DNA of 64,000 nucleotides from Hemicordylus capensis (Eukaryota > Chordata > Lepidosauria > Squamata > Cordylidae). The position numbers and the translations under genes were made by a program. The DNA lies in the NCBI RefSeq assembly GCF_027244095.1, contig NC_069659.1, forward strand, positions 346,200,250 through 346,264,249, given 5' to 3'. The notes under the pieces were generated by a model. That model made no database searches and was not told the DNA's origin. It saw only the letters and a program-made list of their open reading frames with translations. Shown one piece after another: positions 20,111 to 30,955 of this stretch (position 1 is the first letter of the stretch; the number at the start of each line of letters is the position of its first letter).

Positions 20111-20850
20111 TAGGGATGTGCATGAATCAATTTTTTTTGTTTCAATGTGCACCCAAATTGAAACACCCCTGATTTGTTTTGGATCCGAATCTGACCCCCC
20201 TGAATCACCCCAAATTTGATTCGTACCTGAATTATCTGAATCCGAATCAGTTCAGATTAAAAAAAGGGTCCTGGGGCCAAAAGAGTGGGTGGTGGTAGTG
20301 CCCAATGGGTGGAAGATACCACCCAAATTTCAAAGAAATTGGGCAAAGGGGTGATTTTTAAATGATTTTTGGAGTTTATGCCTTTCCCCATAGGGAATAA
20401 TGGGGACTTCAGCAGCCTTAGTTATAACTCCCCGGCAGGGTGGCAGCACCAGGGTGGCCCAGAGTGGGTTGTGGTGGGTGGTAGTGCCCAATGGGTGCAA
20501 GGAAGCCATTACCCAGATTTCAAAGAAATTTGGGCAAAGGATTGATTTTTAAATGATTTTGAAGTTGGCATGTCTGTGTGGCAGATTCGGGACAGAAAGG
20601 GGGTTTGGGGGGCAGAAGAGTGGTTCAGGCAGTAGTGCCCCAATGGGTGCCTGCTACTATCCAGATTTCAAAGAAATTAGTGAAAGGGTGATTTTTAAAG
20701 AATTTTTGAAGTTTGCACATCTTTAAGCTTTTTCCTCATAGGGAATGGGGATTTCAACAGCCCCATAACTCCACTTGGGGGGCACCGGAGTGGCCCAGAG
20801 CGAATGGTGGTTTTAGTGCACATAGGGTGCCAACCACCCCCATACCCACA
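20111..20850. mobile_element. Possible member of the TAGGGATGTGCA foldback group, right end lost
   Basis: Starts TAGGGATGTGCATGAATC, like the other members. Inside are imperfect direct repeats (AGTGCCCAATGGGTG..., TTTCAAAGAAATT...GATTTTTAAATGATTTT) three times at roughly 200-bp spacing. I cannot find the matching right terminus. Confidence 0.45.
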
Positions 20851-22211
20851 AGCCCATGGAGTACTGGATTTTGTAGTTTCTGAGGTGTTCTGAGATTAGA
20901 TTCTCTGGTAACAAATGAGAGTGGATTCGTTTTCAATGACAAACAGTTCACTGAGTGGGTACATGCACACAGTATGGGAAGTCAACACTTGGGAAATGAT
21001 GCCTGGATTTACCCTGTGTCCGGTAATGAATAGGCCATTGATGTTTTGCCTCGAATTCTCTGTTGATACTTCTGTACACACCAGACAAGAACAGTGAATT
21101 CTTTGAGAGGAAACAGAAGTGATTCAGGAGCTCTCTGTTACTCAGGAGCTCTCTGTTACTCTCTGTTACATCCCACACTGCCCAGGATCGGACTTAGCTG
21201 TTGGCTGTGCAGACACATTAGTGATCAAAGAGAGTTAAGAAGGTTTTATCTCAGGATAATTGATCATGTAAACAAGCCCTAGGAGTAGCGATCATGGGGA
21301 AATATTACTACTTAAATAATCAGAGTGGATGCCAGCTTCATAGGCAAAGATGGTTAAAAAGGAAACAAAACAGCCAGTACTTTGCATTAAACATGAGTGA
21401 ATCCCTATAAAATAAATAAAGATGAGTGTGATGGCTAAAATGACACATTTTGTCATGTGGTTGTATGAAAACTTTCAATGATCATCAAAGGAAATGCTAG
21501 TTTTCTGGTCTATTGGGGCTGAAACACCAGGGAAAATAAAATCCCAGGAGCCATTTACTGTAGATACAAAGGGGTTGCGTTGATCCTCTTAAAGTCAGTG
21601 CAGTTTCAAACATTAAAAGAAGTGGGGAATTTACTCATGCTAAAGTAACGTTAATTAAAATGTAATTAGTAATGTAGTAAGATGATGAATTTAGAATCCC
21701 AGTAGGGGCAGAAGCCCATAATGCAAACTGAACACTGATTTGATTGGGCATGTGTGTATCAGGAAGTAATGCTTGAAATGAGTTGGTCTTCAAAACCAGG
21801 TCTTGAACTCTTTGCAGGTACTTTAGAATTGTGACCTGAGTCTTTCCAAAACCAAGTCTCATTTGGGAAGAGGAGGCGGGCAGGGCCCATCTACACTATG
21901 AATTTATCTGAGTCTTATAGCAGTTCATGTGTCTTGCCTTCCCTAAAAGAATCCTGGGGACTGAAGTTTGGTGAGTGCTGAGAATCCACTGTTAGAGATC
22001 AGAAGCTCATCCCTCACAAATCTCCTGTTCCCACAGCTGAGGCAACGACAAACCAGTTTGTATTGTAAAAATACCTCCTAGTGATGAAAAACAAAATTGT
22101 ATTTGATGGCTTCTGAATGCACAAAAAATCAGATGCGATTCTAAAACTCTGTTTTCAGATAATTATTGTACAATGTCCTGTAGATCACAATGTAACACAA
22201 GTTGTTCTGGT
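20851..22211. other. Intergenic stretch, no gene seen
   Basis: AT-leaning DNA without convincing ORFs or clear repeat termini. A short duplication of ACTCAGGAGCTCTCTGTT occurs at about 21,122-21,160. Confidence 0.5.
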
Positions 22212-22864
22212 AAGAACTAGTCTGCCTACTTTCCTTTCACTATCCTTACAACGGAACTAAATTTGGTCCAAATCAGTTAGGCAGTTCACAAGTTAACCCA
22301 CTTCACTTGCACCTCAAATTTCCATGCATCCGCCAACTTGAATTGGTGTGGCAAACTATGCCTTTGAGGTGTCCCTATGTGTCTCTACAACTGTACCAAA
22401 TTTGGTTCAAATTGGTTCCCACTTGCACCTCAAATGTTCACACATCCACCATCCTGAATCAGGGTGGACGACATCATCACAAACTACGCCATTAAGGTGC
22501 CTCTACAACTTTTCCAAATTTAGTCTGAATCAGTTAGGTGGTTCATAAGTTAGCCCACTTGCACCTCAAATGTCCATGCGTCTGCCATCTTGATTCAGGG
22601 TGCATTACATCATCACAAACTATGCTGTTGAGGTATACCTACAGTTGTAGCAAATTTGGTTCAAATCGGTTAGGTGGTTCACATGTTAGCCTACTTGCGA
22701 CTCAAATGTTTAGGTGTCTGGGGTGGATGATATCATCACAAACTATGCCACTGAGGTGTCCCCATGTGTCCCTACAACTGTACACAACTTGGTTCATATT
22801 GGTCCAGGCATTGTGAAGTTGATCGTGGGGATGGGGTTCATACTCATGGACACACACACACACT

Positions 22865-23110
22865 GAGGTCATTCACACAATCGAAAACTGTGTTCTACCT
22901 GGGTTTGGGAACTGTGTGTACTCCCAAATTTTGATTGTGTGGAAGCAAGGTTAGAGGAAAACCTGGGTAGAAGTGATTGTGTGGAAGCAAGGTAGGAGAA
23001 AAAGCTACCCAGGATTTCCTCTAACCTTGCTTCCACACAATCAAAAATTGGGAGTACACACAGTTCCCAAACCTAGGTAGAACACAGTTTTCAATTGTGT
23101 GAATAACCTC
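22865..23110. mobile_element. Palindromic MITE (GAGGTCATTCACAC ends), 246 bp
   Basis: The arms mirror each other over about 105 bp: GAGGTCATTCACACAATCG at the left and GTGTGAATAACCTC at the right, with GGAAGCAAGGTTAGAGGAAA and its inverse inside. The end resembles the ends of the multi-hairpin elements (GGCTATTCCCACGATC, GGCTAATCACACGATG). Confidence 0.7.
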
Positions 23111-23118
23111 AATGGCAG

Positions 23119-23460
23119 CAGTGTTCAGTGTAAGAAGGATTCCCAGAAGTTGTTGACTACAACTCACAGAATCCCCAGCTGCAACGGCCTTTAGCTGGAG
23201 ATTATTGCCGGTTCGAATCCCCACTGATATGTTTCCCAGACTATGGGAAACACCTATATTGGGCAGTAGCGATATAGGAGATGCTGAAAGGCATCATCTC
23301 ATACTGCATGGGAGATGGCAATGGTAAACCCCTCCTATATTCTACCAAAGAAAAATCACAGGGCTCTGTGGTTGCCAGGAGTCGACATTGACCCGACGGC
23401 ATACTTTACCTTTACCTTTAGTCAACAGCATCTGGGAATCCTTCTTATAGGGAACAGTTA
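23119..23460. mobile_element. hAT MITE of the CAGTGTTCCC group, split by a Sauria SINE
   Basis: Left end CAGTGTTCAGTGTAAG and right end TTATAGGGAACAGTTA; inner arms GTTGTTGACTACAACTCACA and TCAACAGCATCTGGGAATCC. A SINE sits at 23216-23420. Confidence 0.65.
23216..23420 (+). mobile_element. Sauria-type SINE, 5'-truncated at the B box, nested
   Basis: GCCGGTTCGAATCCCC, GTTTCCCAGACTATGGGAAA, the CATCATCTCATACTGC block, and tail GACCCGACGGCATACTTTAC with (CTTTAC)n. Confidence 0.75.
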
Positions 23461-23569
23461 CACAGCATGCCGGGTGATCTCATAAGCCTACTTTCCTTAA
23501 GGCAAGTAGACTAACAAGAGGCTTTACTGGATCTCTGTCCATTTTTCCACATCACACAGTGAAGAGATG

Positions 23570-24007
23570 CTCACGATTGCTGCAGGAGGCTCCTGCCTTC
23601 TGCGGGGAGGAAGCCTCAAAGCGCTTACCTTCCCATAGACTATCACTGCCTCCTCTCTGGGCGGCCGGATCAGCTTCTGATCTGTCACAGAGCCGGCGGG
23701 GATGAGGGGCCGTGCGATTGTGAGTGTGCAGGGCATCCTGGAGAGACCTCTGAGCCTGGGAGGTTGCTTGCAGACTCCCAGTTGGGCGTCTACTCATGTG
23801 TTGCCATGCGCCGTGGTGAAACACGAGCAACAAAATGAGGTTAGCAGAGTGCTTGCTCCGTTAACCTCATTTAAGGTGAGGGGGAATTAGGCGGGCTAGC
23901 CACCTTGGGAGCACCGGGCTTGCCCTCGAGCCCTGTGGTTCCCACGATCCACGGAAGGCAGGCTAAGCTCCCTTAGCCCGATTTCCGTGGATCGTGGGAA
24001 TAGCCTC
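23570..24007 (+). mobile_element. Multi-hairpin non-autonomous element, copy A
   Basis: A GC-rich run of stem-loops: GTTGC/GCAAC around 23,800-23,830; AAATGAGGTTA/TAACCTCATTT at 23833-23872; CACCGGGCTTGCC region; and a long terminal stem CCCACGATCCACGGAA / TTTCCGTGGATCGTGGG at about 23,941-23,997, then ATAGCCTC. Blocks GTCTACTC, AGAG-GCT-G-TCC and AGGCGGG match copy B in order. The left limit is approximate. No coding capacity. Confidence 0.6.
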
Positions 24008-24219
24008 ATAATCTTATAAACTTCTCTTGTGCCATGAATTGTCATATTTTTTTCGCAGCTAAGAAGACTCAGATGTTTTTTGAGAAGTGGCAGTTAGAAC
24101 GGCTCATAGTTAGAATGGCTCAATTTCCAAATGTAGCTGCACCATAGATTTCTATCTAACAGTGTTATTTCTGGTGCAACATTAGAAAAAGATAGCGGTT
24201 GCTGTGACTGTGACTGCAG

Positions 24220-24335
24220 AAGCCTGAGAAGCTTCCCTCCATATAACAGGAATGGTTGCCATGGCCTTTGGCTACTGATTGTGGGAGTTCTAGTCAACAG
24301 CAGCTGGGAACCCCTTTTCACAGGGAACACTGCTG
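24220..24335. repeat. Degraded hAT MITE of the CAGTGTTCCC group
   Basis: GGTTGCCATGGCCTTTGGCT, GGGAGTTCTAGTCAACAGCA and end AGGGAACACTG. The left arm is decayed. Confidence 0.5.
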
Positions 24336-24349
24336 ACGGCCTCACCCAC

Positions 24350-24890
24350 TCGAAGGCTTAACAGAAAAATACAAAGACACACTCTTGTGCTTATATTTTT
24401 CTTCTGGGAATCTTCCTTGCCACAGGGTCTTTAAGGGCAGAACCAATTTCTGTTTGGCATTGTAATTATCCAAACAGATACTAAATCCTAACCACCAGAT
24501 ATAAACATGGGCAGACACTTTGTATGATGACCTTCTTCAAGATCTTACACAGGTGCTGGAGTGCCGCCACCAAGTGCTTGTCCTAGCTTGAGATATACAA
24601 ACAATGACTCTTTTTTAGTAGCTAGTAAAGATGAATGCTTGCAGTCATCCTACGAAAATGCTGGCTGCAGTTCTGCGTAAATTCTGCAGTTCATCACCTT
24701 TTCCAGGGAAAGCCTGCATACTATTCAAAATGCTCCCAATACTTTAAAAGGGTCTGAGAATATTTATTCTCTCTTTCTTGTGGTGCTTGAATTCGTTTTC
24801 AGCCAATGAAAATGACTGGAGATAGATTCAGGGCAGACAAATCTATTTCCTGACACAGTGTGGCTGCCTTGGGATATAATCAGGAAACGG
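24350..24890. other. Intergenic stretch, no gene seen
   Basis: No convincing ORF, repeat end or RNA gene was found. Confidence 0.45.
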
Positions 24891-24894
24891 AGGC

Positions 24895-25165
24895 GAATTC
24901 ACAAAAGGTCCACCACCTGTGTTGTCTGAATGATCAGAACCGCCATTCCTGGACCCAGCTGAGGTTCTGCTCTTGCCCCCAAACCTTGGAATGAACCCTC
25001 GGTTTATAGTGAGTTTCACTCACCAAACCGAGAGGGTCCACTGCCACCACCATGTCATCCGGATTGGGACTGAATTCCCAACCGGAGTTAAGGGAGGAAG
25101 GCAGGCCTGCTCTAAAGCATACCTTGCTGCCTTCAGAAGCCACTCCCACCCCAAATAACGTTTTT
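24895..25165. repeat. Hairpin-bearing MITE-like repeat, related to 29.1-29.5 kb
   Basis: AACCCTCGGTTTATAGTGAG with a following inverse-like CACCAAACCGAGAGGGTC gives an ~18-bp stem. The same layout (AACCCTAGGTTTGTAGTGAA, then TTACCGGGTTCCA) occurs in the 29.1 kb element. Ends are not defined. Confidence 0.4.
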
Positions 25166-25539
25166 TGTAACTAATGATTGGAGTTTGTTCAAGCTCACAA
25201 GTCTGTCTGTTGTTATTGTTATTGTCTTTGCAAGAAATATGGACGACATCTGTCTGTATTCAATCACACAAAATGTATTCAATCAGTGGCAATTTGAACA
25301 GGTAGCAGTGTTGTATAGGTGCCGGCGGCAGCAGGGAAAGAGTGGTATTATCTTAGGAAGGAATCAGAGGTGGCAGCTGAAAGTACAAGAGGGCAGAGTT
25401 TCCTGGACCCAGTCCAGCGACCCAAGAATTATGAGCAACAGATTGGGTAACACAGATTGGCAGCCCTTCCGTGAGGCGCAGTGAGGTGGGGTACCAACAA
25501 GGTGTAAAGATGCCCTCCTGCCCCTGCTTTTAAAAAAGG

Positions 25540-25768
25540 GCACAGCAGGAAATGACTTGCCGGTTCGAATCCCTGCTAGCATGTTTCCCAGACTATGGGA
25601 AACACCTATATCGGGCAGCAGCAGCATAGGAAATTGCTGAAAGGCATCATCTCATACTGTGCAGGAGATGGCAATGGTAAACCCCTCCTGGACTCTACCA
25701 AAGGAAAACCACATGGCTCTGTGGTCCCTGGGAGTCGACACCGACTCGACGGCACACTTTATGTTTAA
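25540..25768 (+). mobile_element. Sauria-type SINE, partly 5'-truncated
   Basis: GCCGGTTCGAATCCCTGC, TTTCCCAGACTATGGGAAAC, ATCATCTCATACTGTGCAGG, tail CGACACCGACTCGACGGCAC. Confidence 0.78.
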
Positions 25769-26205
25769 GAGGGGGAGGAGGCTGTGCACAAGGGGGCAGC
25801 GTTTGGCTCTCTGCCTCAAGCACACAGAGGTCTTGAGATGTCACTGGGGCAATATTAATGATTCAGCCTAAAGTGACTAAGGCAAGCAGATACATTGCTA
25901 TCTGAAAAATTGTGCCCAGGCATCTTCCTTGATATCACAGGTATCATGATGCACATTTATCTAAGCCAAGCTGTTAGTGATGTGCGAAATCTGTGATTGG
26001 ATCTCCTGAAGTATGTTTCCCCCACCCCTAAAAGTAGCCCATAGTCCAATTTGAATTGGAGCCACGGTGCAAAGAGATGAGATTTTAGCCTGGTGCCATC
26101 TCCCTAAGGAAAATTCCCCCCTCTCCAAATCCATGAACAGCTGTGGAGTGGGGTGGTGGTGGGCGAGCTGTAATATACACATACTTGTCTTTCCTCTCTT
26201 CTCAG

Positions 26206-26393
26206 AGGTGCACCTAAGTAATTTGGAGCCCTCCCCCTGCTGAAAGTTAAGCATTATTTTTGAACATGTAGGTTCTTGAGGGCATAAACCATACCATCCA
26301 GGACAGACTAAAGAGGATTTGGGGGCCCCCAGGGAGTGTGGAGGCCCTGGACTTTGGCCCCGAAGTCCAGGGCTAAGAGCGCCTCTGCTGGGG
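26206..26393. mobile_element. hAT MITE (CAGAGG ends), second copy
   Basis: CAGAGGTGCACCTAAGTAATTTG at the left and AAGAGCGCCTCTG at the right, with GACTAAAGAGGATTTGGGGG inside. The flanks do not match well, so the target duplication is lost or altered. Confidence 0.7.
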
Positions 26394-26439
26394 GGGGGGG
26401 AATCTTTATCAGCAACACTGATCATGTGGGTACATGAGC

Positions 26440-27475
26440 AGCAAATCAAATCTTTATTGTTACGGTCATTCAACCAGCAAAACACAAAGTACAAAAGCTT
26501 TACATAAAAGCCAACTTGGTCAAATAAAGTAATAAACTGTTGAAACATAAAACATGACCATAACACCCGAGTTCATGCATTACATAAAACAGAGGGCTCC
26601 ATGCATTATAATAATCTAATATTTAATTCAATCCAACCCCACATCTTGCTTCTCAACATTTCTTATCCTAGTCTTATTAGCCAGAAAACAATATTTCGCC
26701 ACGTTATAAGATACTACGTCCCAACGGTCTGACAAAAGTAATTCCAGATAGAACTGCTCAGAACAACTGGGGTATGCTATTAAAAAAGGACTTGTATATC
26801 TCTCCCGCAAAGTTTGATAAAAATGACAATTCAAAATAACATGGGCCGTTGACTCCAATTCCCCAGAACCACAAGGGCAGACACAGTCCTTATAGGGGAT
26901 CTTACAGTATCTCCCCTCCCGGACAGCCGTTTCTAAGGCGTTACACCGGGCCAACATCAGAGCCCTCCGGAAACTAGGTACTAATATTTTATTAAGGTAT
27001 CCTGCTGGGCCAGACAGTGATGTCTGATTACCTAAATAGGTGTCAACCCCTATCTGGCTTCTGTCCATCTGTTTCTCCATATCCATAATGCACTGGTGCA
27101 GACATGATCTCGCTCTCCCATAGCCCAAGACAACCAAAGCATCGCTGGAAAAGCCATAGTAATTCAACCCCTTCTCCACATATTTCCACCTAGACCTATA
27201 TATATCATTCAACACTAAGGGTACTAGTCCTACTGGCTGAAAAATCAGCTTCAGCCAATATTCAAATATTACCAGCCAAACACTTACCGCCACCCCAATC
27301 CAGCCTGCTTCCAATCGTAGAAATACATTGGGGACAACCCGGGGTAGTTGGAGCACACTTCTCAAAAACTTTGATTGGATTGCCTCCAGCCTGGCAAGGT
27401 TGGAATAGTTACCTAGCTGCGCTCCATAAAGGAGCAAGATACATGAGGAGCAGCGCCCGGAGCAGCAACAATCAT
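26440..27475 (-). mobile_element. Vingi-like LINE, C-terminal part and 3' end
   Basis: A long open minus frame from about 27,470 to 26,628 encodes the post-RT region (LYGAQLGNYSNLARLEAIQS, VVPNVFLRLEAGW) and the knuckle CPCGSGELESTAHVILNCHF, matching the element at 10.2-12.2 kb in kind. The 3' end reads GACCGTAACAATAAAGATTT. This frame is still open for about 280 codons, so the copy is fairly young. Its upstream edge abuts a Harbinger fragment. Confidence 0.68.
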
Positions 27476-27800
27476 TGCTGGGACTCCTGCCATCCAGTTT
27501 CCAAGCAGCAGTTTTCACCATTGCAAACATGTTCCACCACCAGTGGAGGAGCAGAATGTTTTGCCAAAGAGCTGTGGCTGGGGGGGGGGGGAGGGGTTGT
27601 AGTATTCATCTCCATCTTCCTCTTCAAAAAAGACCTTTGTGTCCTTTCTCCTCGCAGATATTGTGAAGTATGGTGCAGCTGGTCACTACTGGAACGACAT
27701 TCTCTTCCCTCACTCTGAGGGCGGAAAGCAGGCACTTCCACCTACCCGACAGGATCCTGACTTCCCGCCAGACCTCACCAACGCCAACCCCAGCCCAAGT
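27476..27800 (-). pseudogene. PIF/Harbinger transposase C-terminal fragment, copy 2
   Basis: Minus-strand frames encode RWKCLLSALRVREENVVPVV, TSCTILHNICEEKGHKG and, after a frame change, APPLVVEHVCNGENCCLETG, matching the fragment at 19.3 kb including the unusual C-terminal tail. The upstream transposase is missing. Confidence 0.62.
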
Positions 27801-28084
27801 GGTCATGTGAACAACCTTAGTCTGTTCCTGTCTGTCTGTCTCACACCTTGCCTTAGGGGAGCTCCTCCTTTGTCGAGGCAAAGTGAGGAAGTAGCCCCAG
27901 GCACTAGATTATTGGGGTGCCAGCAAGATGCCCCCTGGCACCACCACTGAAGCAGCTCTTCAAGACCCATCTGATCTTTGCAAAGAGCCCTTCTTCCCAC
28001 ACCCCTTACAAGAAACACAGGGAGAGAAGGCAGCTGGTGACCTTTAAAAAAAAACAAAAAACCTTTTTTTTAATATCACGCTCT

Positions 28085-28280
28085 TCCTCCAAAGAGCCCA
28101 GAGCAGTGTACTACATACTTGAGTTTCTCGTCACAACAACCCTGTGAAGTAGGTTAGGCTGAGAGAGAAGTGACTGGCCCAGAGTCACCCAGCAAGTAAC
28201 ATGGCTGAATGGGGACTTGAACTCGGGTCTCCCCAGTCCTAGTCCAGCACTCTAACCACTACACCACACCACTTTCAAAG
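28085..28280 (-). mobile_element. CORE-SINE (MIR-like)
   Basis: On the minus strand: GTGTAGTGGTTAGAGTGCTG (A box), GAGTTCAAGTCCCC (B box), GGGTGACTCTGGGCCAGTCA and CACAGGGTTGTTGTGACGAG. Same family as 6.5 kb. Confidence 0.72.
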
Positions 28281-28324
28281 CTTGCAAGAATCAGTTTTGA
28301 AAATCAGTGGGGACAATGCAGTAC

Positions 28325-28600
28325 TTTATTGTTTGTTTGTTTGATTTATAAAATGGCTCAGGGCGGTTTACAACAAGTAAAACCAATTAAAATTAATTTA
28401 ACCAACAGTTAAAATTAAAACTAAGTCAATTAAATGATTAAAATCATTTAAACATTAAAAACATTAACATTAAAATCATTTAAAAGCAGCCTTAAAAATT
28501 TAAACCATAAATCTAATTAAAAGCCTGAGTGAATAAATGTGTCTTCAATGCCTTTTAAAAAGTTGCCTTGTTGCCTCATCTCAGGCATCTCAAAGCCTCG
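28325..28600 (-). mobile_element. L2-type LINE 3' end
   Basis: Inverse of the L2 tail seen at 45.3 kb: GGCTCAGGGCGGTTTACAAC, then AATCTAATTAAAAGCCTG and the GTCTTCAATGCCTTTTAAAA block. Confidence 0.65.
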
Positions 28601-29089
28601 GGCCACCACCTCTGCCTAGCCTGTACCAAGGTTCTGCTCTTTTGTTCTCTCTTTTCACTCATGAGGTGTGTGTGGGAGAATAAGTCACCTTACACGCTCA
28701 CATCAGCCCCCTTCCAGCAAGCAGATGTACTTGCCATTTTACAAGGCTTTTATGACTTCCCTTAATTAGGATACTTCAGGACCTAGACAACTAACATTCA
28801 TGATCATAACCCCAAATTCATTAGCATATTTGTCTCTATTGTGCCTCATGCAAAGTACAGTCACAGGACATTGCTAGTTTTATCATACAGTTAAGGGTAC
28901 TTGATTAATGCTAGCATAAATCAGGACAGAGCATGCTCAAGGAGCAGAAGTCCAAGTTTTGACTGCTAATATGAGCTCCAATAAGAGCCTTTCTGGACTT
29001 CCACCCTTAAGCAGAGACAGCCCAGATCATTCCACTTGCTTCTCCACTGACAAGAGGGTTAGGAATTTGAATGGACCTAACTACACACT
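28601..29089. other. Intergenic stretch, no gene seen
   Basis: No recognisable feature. Confidence 0.45.
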
Positions 29090-29548
29090 AAAGCTGCATT
29101 CGCATGTAATGTGGAACTGGAGTTGCATGGGACAGAGGTTTCCCTATTGTTGCGTCCGAACACGCACAACTCTGGTCCGGTTCCTTCAGTGACCCAAGGT
29201 TTCACTCCAGAGACTCCAATTTGAACCCTAGGTTTGTAGTGAATTTTGTTGCTCATTACCGGGTTCCATTATCTAGCTGTTGCATTCAAATACAGCACTG
29301 GAGGCTGCATTTGGTCAGATTAGAATTGAGGGAGGAAGCTCCTCCCTCTCTCCATGTGTTATTGGTTGTGCGGGCTGTCCTTCAAGCAAGAAGCAAGCCC
29401 ACACAGCCAGTTCTCCCTCCTTTCTGCAGTCTCAATGACTACCAAGAGGGAGCTTTCCGTTACATTGGAATTTGGACAGGAGAGCAGGGGGCGGGGAGGG
29501 GGAGTGGAACCCCGGTTCCACATTACATCCAAATGTGGTCTCTGCAGG
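29090..29548. mobile_element. MITE with ~33-bp inverted ends (GCATGTAATGTGGAAC)
   Basis: Left end TGCATTCGCATGTAATGTGG followed by AACTGGAGTTGC; the right end is its inverse with changes, GGTTCCACATTACATCCAAA. The interior holds the AACCCTAGGTTTGTAGTGAA block shared with 24.9-25.2 kb. Confidence 0.58.
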
Positions 29549-29849
29549 AGATAAGGGACAAGATCTCACAAAGTTTTAATTTAAAGAAGCAGGAGTGCAG
29601 GAGGAGCTCTTAATTTGATCAGAGCAGTGGCACCAGAGGGAAAATTAATGGTTTCCCCCAAATCAATTTTATCTTCTAAACATCCTCCAAATTTGATATC
29701 AGTCTCTTGTAGGGCAAACAGCAGCTTTTGTGGGGCAGGGCATGGAGCGGGGTAAAATTCAGATCCACCTGCAATTGTTCTGAAGTAAAAATAGAGACTC
29801 CAAGAGATCCAGTCATGGGCCTCTCACATAACACGCAGAACAAAGATGC

Positions 29850-29902
29850 TCAAATGTGTAGTTCAACAACATCTGGAGTCTGAAGCTTGAGCACCCCTGA
29901 TG
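29850..29902. repeat. hAT MITE arm fragment
   Basis: GTTCAACAACATCTGGAGTC and TTGAGCACCCCTG match the right arm of the TTCTCAACC MITE family. Confidence 0.45.
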
Positions 29903-29906
29903 AGAG

Positions 29907-30192
29907 GAGAGCTGGTCTTGTGGTAGCAAGCATGACTTGTTCCCCTAGCTAAGCAGAGTCCACCCTGGTTGCATTTGAATGGGAGACCACATGTGAGCAC
30001 TGTAAGATATTCCCCTCAGGGGACGGAGCTGCTCTGGGAAGGTTCCAAATTCCCTCCCTGGCTTCTCCAAGATAGGGCTGAGAGAGATTCCTGCCGGCAA
30101 CCTTGGAGAAGCCGCTGCCAGTCTGTGTAGGCATTATTAAGCTAGATAAATCAGTGGTCTGACTCAGTATATGGCAGCTTCCTATGTTCCTT
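29907..30192 (+). mobile_element. 5S-tRNA chimeric SINE
   Basis: Head GAGAGCTGGTCTTGTGGTAG, 5S-like AGCTAAGCAGAGTCCACCCTGG, GAATGGGAGACC, decayed tRNA block shortened, tail GTCTGACTCAGTATATGGCA. Confidence 0.72.
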
Positions 30193-30955
30193 TATCATAT
30201 GTAACTTGTAGTCTGGTCACATCATTTTGAACAGCAAGCAAGATTCTGCAACTTGCAGGACAATCGCCATCATTTAGATTTTCACAGTCTGCCTTATGGC
30301 CCCCTCTCTTTTTAACAAAAAACATACTTCAGCATAACATTTAGTTGCATTTCTAAAGCAGTACTTTTAAAAACTTAAAATCTTAAGATGCGTTCCAGTT
30401 GGAAGTTTCTAGTGTTTTCATTTGGGGGGGGGCGGGGTGCAGTTTGGAATTCCATCCTTTTTACAAACTGCATTTCATGCCTTGTGTGAAATTGTTTAGC
30501 ATCGGCAATGCTTCTTCATAAGCAGAGGATTTGTATTTGAGGCAAGCACCATAGAAAATGTGTCCCTTTGAGGCATATGACCACACTGGTCATGCCAAAC
30601 CCAAATTTTAAACAAGAAGAAGATCACGTAGTCAGGAGAGGGATGAGGATGGGGCCAGTAGCATTTTCTGTAAACTGTAAGGATATTGCAATTGCCTGGA
30701 TTCTTACAATCAAGAACAAACAAGATTTTTCATTAAGGCTGTATTTAAATCACATCATCAATTTTTTTTAAACCCATATTCTTGTCATTATGCGCCTTTT
30801 CAGCAATAGCACATTACAGAAGCTTTATGAACTGTGTAATAGCAAAACAAAGGCTTGTGCCATACTTCACGAATGACCATGGCTGAGATCCTAAGCATGC
30901 CAGGAAGTAACACCAAGAAGCATCCTCTCTAGGAGAACTTCCTTAGCTCCATTGC
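30193..30955. other. Intergenic stretch, no gene seen
   Basis: AT-leaning DNA with a G-tract near 30,425; nothing recognised. Confidence 0.45.

Larger units (their letters stand above)
22212..23503 (-). mobile_element. Tandem-unit element, copy 2, inverted and split by nested insertions
   Basis: Inverse of the 17.9-18.6 kb element: left terminus GTCTGCCTACTTTCCTTTC, four units with GACATCATCACAAACTA-type cores, GT-rich leader reversed (ACACACACAC), and the terminus GATCTCATAAGCCTACTTTCC at 23,475-23,495. Between leader and terminus, 22,865-23,460 is filled by two MITEs and a SINE. Confidence 0.6.
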
